A stretch of 32,323 nt of DNA from Rhizobiaceae bacterium (GTDB lineage: Bacteria; Pseudomonadota; Alphaproteobacteria; Rhizobiales; Rhizobiaceae): contig JALTNS010000396.1 in NCBI GenBank assembly GCA_027000565.1, positions 1 through 32,323 on the forward strand. Direction: 5' to 3'. Numbering within the stretch: the first letter of the stretch is position 1; each line of letters begins with the position of its first letter. The position numbers and the translations under genes are program-made. Below are positions 26,080 to 32,323 of the stretch, piece after piece. The notes beneath the pieces were generated by a model. It made no database searches. It saw only the letters and a list, made by a program, of their open reading frames with translations, and had not been told where the DNA came from.

Positions 26080-27363
26080 CTATTGCGCAGCAATCCGGGA
26101 GGTTATATTGAGCCGCTCGCCGATTTCGCGTTGGCTCATCAGATTATCAATCGGGCCAATGGCGGCAAGGGTTGGAACAGATTCGCTAAACAGTCTCCTG
26201 GCCAGATCGGCCAGCCGGTCCGGGGTGATGGCTGCAAGCCGGTCCAGCAATTCTTCATTCGGGATAGGCTTGCCAAACAACAAGACCTGACGGGCAATCT
26301 GGCCAGCCCGCGCTGCCGGGCTTTCAAGGCTCATCAGCAATCCGGCGCTGATTTGGGCGCGGGCGCGGTCTACTTCTTTTTGTTCAATGTGCTCGCCCAC
26401 ATGTTGCAATTCGTCTAGTATCACCGGCATCAATTCGCCGATATCGCCTTCGCCGGTGGCCGCATGCAGTCCAAATACGCCGGTGTCGGAAAAGCCCCAG
26501 TGAAAGGCATGGATCGAATAACAAAGGCCGCGTTTTTCACGGACCTCCTGAAACAGCCGCGATGACATGCCGCCGCCCAGCAATGTCGCCAGAAATTGCG
26601 AGGCATAATAATCGCGCACGTGGTAGGCGCGGCCCTCAAATCCGATGAGAATTTGCGCTTCCATCTGTTCGCGTTTGGCAAGGTGTTCACCACCGGTATA
26701 AATTCCCGCAACCGGCTCTGTGGTTTTATCATTGCTGAAGGCAGAAAACCGGTCTTCGCAAAGCTTGACGATTTCGTCGTGATCCACATTGCCGGCGGCT
26801 GAAAACACCATGTTCGGTGCCAGGTAGTGTTTGGCAAGATAGTTGCTCAAATCATCTGCAGTAAACCCGGTGACTGTTTCGCTGGTGCCAAGAATTGGCC
26901 GCCCGATCGGTTGGCCGGAAAACACCGTTTCCTGAAAATTGTCAAATACCAGATCTTCCGGAGAATCTGTTGCCGCGCCGATTTCCTGCAGGATGACATG
27001 CTGTTCGCGCTTGAGTTCTTCAGTGTCAAATACCGAATTTGTCAGAATATCGGAAAGAATATCGATCGCCAGCGGCACATCGTTTTTTAGTACCCGGGCA
27101 TAAAACGCGGTGGTTTCAACACTGGTAGCTGCATTGACATCGCCGCCGGTACTTTCGATTTCTTCGGCAATCTGCCGTGCTGTGCGGGTGGTAGTACCCT
27201 TGAAAGCCATGTGCTCAAGGAAATGGGCAATGCCATGTTCATGGGCAGTTTCATCTCTGGCGCCGGCCTTGACCCAGACGCCGAGAGCAGCACTTTCAAG
27301 ATGTGGCATGGTTTCCGTCACAACGGTCATGCCGTTGGACAGTACTGATACTTGTACAGGCAT
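26080..27363 (-). CDS. M16 family zinc peptidase (processing-peptidase type)
   Basis: It is a pitrilysin-family zinc metallopeptidase related to the mitochondrial processing peptidase beta subunit, 427 residues with no signal peptide. The inverted zinc motif HFLEH spans residues 47-51 (His47, Glu50, His51), and the third ligand Glu127 follows 76 residues later in EQHVILQEIGA, the spacing typical of the family. Other landmarks are the N-terminal SVLSNGMTVVTE, FKGTTTRTARQ and the Gly-rich LLGGGMSSRLFQEVREKRGLCYSIHAF in the second half, where MPP-type peptidases bind substrate. ATG 27363 has ggagg about 12 bases upstream, a rather long spacing. It is 50 bp downstream of thrC and directly upstream of the GNAT gene. 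Confidence 0.95.
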   Translation of the reverse strand: MPVQVSVLSNGMTVVTETMPHLESAALGVWVKAGARDETAHEHGIAHFLEHMAFKGTTTRTARQIAEEIESTGGDVNAATSVETTAFYARVLKNDVPLAIDILSDILTNSVFDTEELKREQHVILQEIGAATDSPEDLVFDNFQETVFSGQPIGRPILGTSETVTGFTADDLSNYLAKHYLAPNMVFSAAGNVDHDEIVKLCEDRFSAFSNDKTTEPVAGIYTGGEHLAKREQMEAQILIGFEGRAYHVRDYYASQFLATLLGGGMSSRLFQEVREKRGLCYSIHAFHWGFSDTGVFGLHAATGEGDIGELMPVILDELQHVGEHIEQKEVDRARAQISAGLLMSLESPAARAGQIARQVLLFGKPIPNEELLDRLAAITPDRLADLARRLFSESVPTLAAIGPIDNLMSQREIGERLNITSRIAAQ

Positions 27364-27413
27364 TTAAATTCAAACCTCCGCCGGTCGAGTTGCCCTTGCG
27401 AGCTCGCTCCCGG

Positions 27414-28811
27414 CTAATTTACGACCCTTGACCGGGTCTCCACATGTTTTTCAATGGCTTCCAGATCATTGTCAATGATTTTGAAATGTTCGTGGCATTG
27501 CATCATTGCCTTTTGCCATTCGGGCAAGGTCGGTGTGATACCGGTGGCTTTTTCGATTGCTGCGGGGAATTTTGCCGGATGCGCGGTTGAAAGCGTGATC
27601 ATCGGGGCATCCGGGCGCTGGAACTTGCGCGCCACTCCAAGTGCAATTGCCGTATGTGGATCGAGCAAATAACCGCTTTCCCGCAGGGTTGATTGGATCA
27701 GCGCGGAACATTCCTCTTCGCTAGACCGTCCGGCATCAAATTCAGCGCGGATTGTATTGATGGTATCATCGACTATGGTGAACGAACCGGACTGGGCAAG
27801 CCCGTCCATATAGCGTTTGACCTGTTGTTCATCGCGCCCCGACGCCTCAAACAACAAACGCTCAAAGTTTGATGAAACCTGAATGTCCATGCTTGGCGAT
27901 GTGGTCGCACTAACCCCGGTAACTTCGTAACGCCCGGTTTCAAGCGTTCTGGCAAGAATGTCGTTTTTATTGGTGGCAATCACCAGATCGTTGACCGGCA
28001 GGCCCATTTTTTTTGCCACATATCCGGCAAACACATCGCCAAAATTGCCGGTTGGCACGGTGAATGAAACTTTTCTGGATGGTGCGCCAAGGGCGGTTGC
28101 GGCAACAAAATAATAAACCACCTGGGCCATGATACGGCCCCAGTTGATCGAATTAACACCGGAAAGTTTGACCCTGTCGCGAAAACTCCGGTCCTTGAAC
28201 ATGGCTTTCAGCAAAGCCTGACAATCGTCAAAGTTACCCCGCACCGCCAGCGCGTGAACATTGGCCTCATCCACCGTGGTCATCTGCCGTTGTTGAACCG
28301 GAGAAACCTTGCCTTCCGGAAACAGGATAAAAACATCGACATTGTCGCGACCGCGAAACGCCTCGATTGCCGCCCCGCCGGTATCGCCCGATGTGGCACC
28401 AACAATGGTCGCCCGCTCACCGCGGCATTGCAGTACGTGGTCCATCATTCGCGCCAGCAATTGCATGGCGACATCTTTGAACGCCATGGTCGGGCCGTGA
28501 TAAAGTTCCAGTATCCATTCATTGCTGCCGGTTTGCACCAGCGGGGTAACTGCCGGATGATGAAAGCTGGTATAGGCCTCATCAACCATCGAATGAAAAT
28601 CAGCATCGGCAATTTCGCCGCCCACAAAGGGTGCCAGAACCGCCTTGGCAATTTCTGTATAGGGTTTGCCGGCAAAGCTCGCGATTTCATCATCGCTTAA
28701 CTGCGGCCAGGTTTCCGGCACATAAAGGCCGCCATCGCTGGCAAGACCTGCCAGCATTGTATCGCAAAAACCAAGTATCGGCGCATCGCCACGGGTGCTG
28801 ACAAATTTCAT
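27414..28811 (-). CDS. thrC: Threonine synthase
   Basis: ThrC converts O-phosphohomoserine to threonine with PLP, the last step of threonine synthesis. From the ATG at 28811 it has 465 residues, the normal size for the proteobacterial and yeast-type enzyme. MKFVSTRGDAPILGF at the start and ASDGGLYVPE are standard. The PLP lysine is K112 in HGPTMAFKDVAMQ. The phosphate and PLP loop is GATSGDTGGAAIEAF and the glycine-rich VPTGNFGDVFAGYVA follows. The track start is a TTG 11 codons upstream. A weak purine stretch (gagaacagc) precedes the ATG. It is first in the thrC-M16-GNAT run. Its partner thrB is about 8 kb to the left on the other strand. Confidence 0.96.
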   Translation of the reverse strand: MKFVSTRGDAPILGFCDTMLAGLASDGGLYVPETWPQLSDDEIASFAGKPYTEIAKAVLAPFVGGEIADADFHSMVDEAYTSFHHPAVTPLVQTGSNEWILELYHGPTMAFKDVAMQLLARMMDHVLQCRGERATIVGATSGDTGGAAIEAFRGRDNVDVFILFPEGKVSPVQQRQMTTVDEANVHALAVRGNFDDCQALLKAMFKDRSFRDRVKLSGVNSINWGRIMAQVVYYFVAATALGAPSRKVSFTVPTGNFGDVFAGYVAKKMGLPVNDLVIATNKNDILARTLETGRYEVTGVSATTSPSMDIQVSSNFERLLFEASGRDEQQVKRYMDGLAQSGSFTIVDDTINTIRAEFDAGRSSEEECSALIQSTLRESGYLLDPHTAIALGVARKFQRPDAPMITLSTAHPAKFPAAIEKATGITPTLPEWQKAMMQCHEHFKIIDNDLEAIEKHVETRSRVVN

Positions 28812-28976
28812 TGCTGTTCTCGGTGCGGAATTGGGTTGCTGCAAAGTTGCGGCATCCTCTAACCCTAATACCGGCAGGGAGCAAGCTTGGCCTCGATATC
28901 TCCCAAAAACTTGTTGCGCAGCAATCTCGCAATCGGCTAGTTGTTGGGCTATAGAGACTAATCGAGCAGCAACAAT

Positions 28977-29579
28977 GTGAGTAATAAAGTGACCGGAAAT
29001 CCAAACCCTGTATCTTTACGTAACAGTGCAATCCTGTTGTTGGCGGTTCTGGCCGGTTGCAATACCACCGGCGACAGCGGTGTTTTGCAAAGTGCTACAA
29101 AGCCGGCTGACAATATAAACCCGGAAAACCCGACCCAGAGCACCAGGCAGCTCAATACAAGAACCGATTTAACCGACTATTGCCCGAAAATCAGCTTGCA
29201 GGAAGGCACCGCGATTTACCGGGTGTATGAGCCAAGGGCGAAAGAGAAAAATGCCGACACGCTGAGATATCAGGCGACCATATCGCGTTTTTCCCGCAAT
29301 TGTTCGTACGAGCAGGGAAAATTGCGCATGAGTATTGGCGTTGCCGGGCGATTGATTTCCGGCCCGTCGGGAGCAACCGGGACATTCAAATTGCCCCTGC
29401 GCATTGCGATAAAATCCGGCGAGGAAATGGTGTTCAACAAATTGTACAAACCTGATGCGACCATTGCTGCCGGTAAGGCCAATGGCAACTTCTCGTTTGT
29501 CGATAACGAAGTATGGTTGCCGGCACCAACCGCCCGAAGCCTTCGGGTACGGGTCGGATTTGACGACACCGCGAAATAA
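28977..29579 (+). CDS. Putative lipoprotein of unknown function
   Basis: I do not recognise a named family. It is 200 residues. A short basic N-terminus is followed by a hydrophobic stretch and a lipobox, LAVLAGC, with Cys28 as the lipidation site, so it is probably an outer- or inner-membrane lipoprotein. After a Thr/Asn/Pro-rich linker (about 30-60) comes a beta-rich domain containing YCPKISLQEGTAIYRVYE, a second pair cysteine in SRNCSYEQ, and VAGRLISGPSGATGTFKLPLR. The start is GTG at 28977 with poor ribosome-binding context; a GTG at 28989 is an alternative. It is divergent from thrC and converges on the HAD gene over a possible bidirectional terminator. Confidence 0.72.
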   Translation: MSNKVTGNPNPVSLRNSAILLLAVLAGCNTTGDSGVLQSATKPADNINPENPTQSTRQLNTRTDLTDYCPKISLQEGTAIYRVYEPRAKEKNADTLRYQATISRFSRNCSYEQGKLRMSIGVAGRLISGPSGATGTFKLPLRIAIKSGEEMVFNKLYKPDATIAAGKANGNFSFVDNEVWLPAPTARSLRVRVGFDDTAK

Positions 29580-29602
29580 ACACCTGTTCCGGTGTCGGTT
29601 TT
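29580..29602. terminator. Possible bidirectional terminator
   Basis: acacc-tgttcc-ggtgt is a 5-bp stem with a 6-base loop, followed on the plus strand by cggtttt and on the minus strand by ttattt. It lies between the stops of the converging lipoprotein and HAD genes. The stem is short, so this is moderate evidence. Confidence 0.4.
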
Positions 29603-30293
29603 AACCCGGCAGTCCGTCCCAGACAGAAAACGCCTCGACCACCTGCACCAGTTCACCAAGATGGCGAATGATGGTTTCCGCACCCGCATCCATCAGCTGG
29701 TCGCTGTGCCCCATATAGGTGTGGCTGGCACCGGTAAAGCCGACAACCCGCATTCCGGCTGCAACCCCGCCCTCGACCCCGTGGGCACTGTCTTCAATCA
29801 CCACGCATTGATTGGCATCCACGCCAAATTCACGCGCCGCATGCAGATAAACATCCGGTGCCGGTTTGTCTTTCACATCGACCAGTGAGCTCGCGGAGAA
29901 TATATAGGGCCGAAACCGGTCCCATAGATCGGTTTTTGTCAGCGACATTTTAAGCCGCCCGTCGCTGGAATTTGAACAAATGCAGCGCGGTTGATCAAGC
30001 TGGTCGAGAACCCTCTGGACACCGGTAACGGGTTTGAGGTCGCGCCACAGGCGGCTGTCAATTTCATCGCTGATTTTGGCATCAAGATCATCGGGGAAAT
30101 AGCGCCCGGTTTCCTGCTCGATAATCTTGATTGTCCGGGCCGTGTTCAACCCGGTAAATCGAAGGATATGTTCCTTGACATCATTTTCGTAACCGTGTTC
30201 GCGCAGCAGGTCGACTTCCGCCTGGGCAGCGATGGTTTCGGAATCGATCAGAACTCCGTCGCAGTCAAAAATTATCAGTTTGGGTTCAGCCAT
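29601..30293 (-). CDS. HAD-family phosphatase (beta-phosphoglucomutase/phosphatase-like)
   Basis: It is a haloacid-dehalogenase-fold hydrolase of 230 residues with an alpha-helical cap (subfamily IA/IB type), acting on a small phosphorylated metabolite that cannot be named from sequence. The nucleophile and acid are in LIIFDCDGVLIDSE (D10, D12), motif II is CSNSS near 110, motif III Lys in KDKPAPDVYLHAA near 145, and motif IV VIEDSAHGVEGGVAAGM near 167. The track start lies 11 codons upstream. ATG 30293 has gagaa about seven bases before it and gives the usual N-terminus MAEPKLI. It is divergent from ccrM across a 151-bp gap. Confidence 0.93.
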   Translation of the reverse strand: MAEPKLIIFDCDGVLIDSETIAAQAEVDLLREHGYENDVKEHILRFTGLNTARTIKIIEQETGRYFPDDLDAKISDEIDSRLWRDLKPVTGVQRVLDQLDQPRCICSNSSDGRLKMSLTKTDLWDRFRPYIFSASSLVDVKDKPAPDVYLHAAREFGVDANQCVVIEDSAHGVEGGVAAGMRVVGFTGASHTYMGHSDQLMDAGAETIIRHLGELVQVVEAFSVWDGLPG

Positions 30294-31587
<1,294 letters not shown>

Positions 31588-31775
31588 GGACAGGGCCCAC
31601 TATTTCGACGAATGACGGTTTTTGGAGTTCTAAGAAATGCGATCCAGGGCCACTTTCGAAATAGAATTATAGGGAAACTGGACATCACAATTATACAATG
31701 CAGTTCAAATCGAGACATTTTGCCGATGTTTCAAAAGCGCTAAGGGCGGATTTTCGAGGAAAGCTTCTAGAGCCT

Positions 31776-32323
31776 CTAGACCAGCGACCAGATCGCAACT
31801 GCCGAAGCAATAACCAGTAATATGACACCGAAAGAGAGAACGAATTTGCTAATGTCGGCCAGGTGTTCACTTACTTGCGTGGCAGTACCGGCATGGACCG
31901 GTAGACCACTCGGGCGATTTTTTGATGGATACAAGGCACCATTGCGCCAGTAGCCGAAAACACAGACCTGATCACCGGTGCATAGCATGCTGGACTTTGT
32001 CTCGAACTGACTGGCCGACGACTTGTCCTTGTATCGCAGGCTGGTCTCAACCCTTTCGCCGACACCTGAAAGGGCGATTTCACGCGCTAAACTCGGTGGC
32101 ATCCAGTATGGACATTGGGTTGCCGCTGCACTGGCGTTGTCTACCACGTCATCCGGCACGGATTTTTCATGGTATTGGGTCAAGTCAGGAAAGCCTGCAA
32201 GCGGAACCATGTGGTTTTCGGTCTTGATGCCGGTTGGCTGGAGGTAGAAACCATCAAATAGTGTCTTGAGGATGCCCTTTCCATCGCTGGTTGGTACCAG
32301 GCCGCTTACCGTAAACCAGTAGG
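31776..32323 (-). CDS. Unrecognised membrane protein, 5' end outside window
   Basis: The reading frame is open from the TAG at 31776-31778 to the right window edge, so the track start at 32210 is only an internal Met. About 181 residues are visible. The upstream extension reads as normal protein (for example YWFTVSGLVPT, then GILKTLFDGFYL). Features: HEKSVPDDVVD, a Cys pair in TQCPYW and SSMLCTGDQVCVFGYW, and a hydrophobic C-terminal helix (FVLSFGVILLVIASAVAIW) ending three residues from the stop, so the protein is membrane-anchored at its C-terminus with most mass on one side. I recognise no family. It is convergent with ccrM across a 188-bp gap with no clear terminator. Confidence 0.7.
   Translation of the reverse strand, partial: YWFTVSGLVPTSDGKGILKTLFDGFYLQPTGIKTENHMVPLAGFPDLTQYHEKSVPDDVVDNASAAATQCPYWMPPSLAREIALSGVGERVETSLRYKDKSSASQFETKSSMLCTGDQVCVFGYWRNGALYPSKNRPSGLPVHAGTATQVSEHLADISKFVLSFGVILLVIASAVAIWSLV

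Noticed and set aside
31766-31780. tctaga-gcc-tctaga hairpin at the 3' end of the right-edge gene
   Set aside because: Six-base stem that partly overlaps the coding end, with no T-run on the minus strand; likely a chance palindrome.

Overview
The window is a chromosomal core region of an alphaproteobacterium, most likely of the order Hyphomicrobiales (Rhizobiales). The evidence is gene content and order: an aa3 cytochrome oxidase cluster (coxB-coxA-ctaB-coxF-like-ctaG-coxC), the ispH-thrB-rnhA-peroxiredoxin run with an APH-type homoserine kinase, thrC next to an M16 processing peptidase, an IalB-family exported protein, a DUF6101 protein, and a CcrM-type GANTC methyltransferase. This is inferred from protein families; no rRNA or tRNA gene was seen.

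Layout. 1-940: AT-rich accessory segment with an unrecognised two-helix membrane protein, bracketed by a 13-bp direct repeat. 945-1916: ubiA (ubiquinone). 1917-2475: a small orphan ORF and a repeat-like intergenic stretch. 2476-5676 (minus): DUF6101 protein, FAD-linked 2-hydroxyacid dehydrogenase and TsaC/Sua5 (tRNA t6A). 5836-7110: purD, meeting a minus-strand tldD-selO pair stop-to-stop. 10123-10632: IalB-family protein. 11156-16567: cox operon closed by a clear intrinsic terminator. 16607-20241: DUF983, SURF1, ispH, thrB, rnhA, closely packed on the plus strand. 20288-21647 (minus): peroxiredoxin and a stand-alone DsbD-type periplasmic domain. 21828-22412: YqgE/AlgH. 22451-28811 (minus): a large membrane EAL protein, a GNAT acetyltransferase, an M16 peptidase and thrC. 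28977-29579: lipoprotein. 29601-30293 (minus): HAD phosphatase. 30445-31587: ccrM. 31776-32323 (minus): a membrane protein cut by the window edge.

How the genes work together. The cox block encodes the three core subunits of the aa3 oxidase plus heme O synthesis (CtaB), CuB insertion (CtaG), SURF1 heme-insertion help and a small one-helix CoxF-like protein that is absent from the supplied ORF track. thrB and thrC are the last two steps of threonine synthesis, about 8 kb apart. The rest are housekeeping genes.

Most of the window is ordinary, and I see no convincing new multi-gene system. The best leads are the repeat-bracketed AT-rich island at the left edge, the divergent SelO, the unrecognised proteins at both ends, the GANTC sites near ccrM and ialB, and the overlooked coxF-like gene. 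Many track ORFs begin at upstream GTG/TTG codons. I moved starts downstream where a ribosome binding site or family N-terminus supported it, and say so in each entry.
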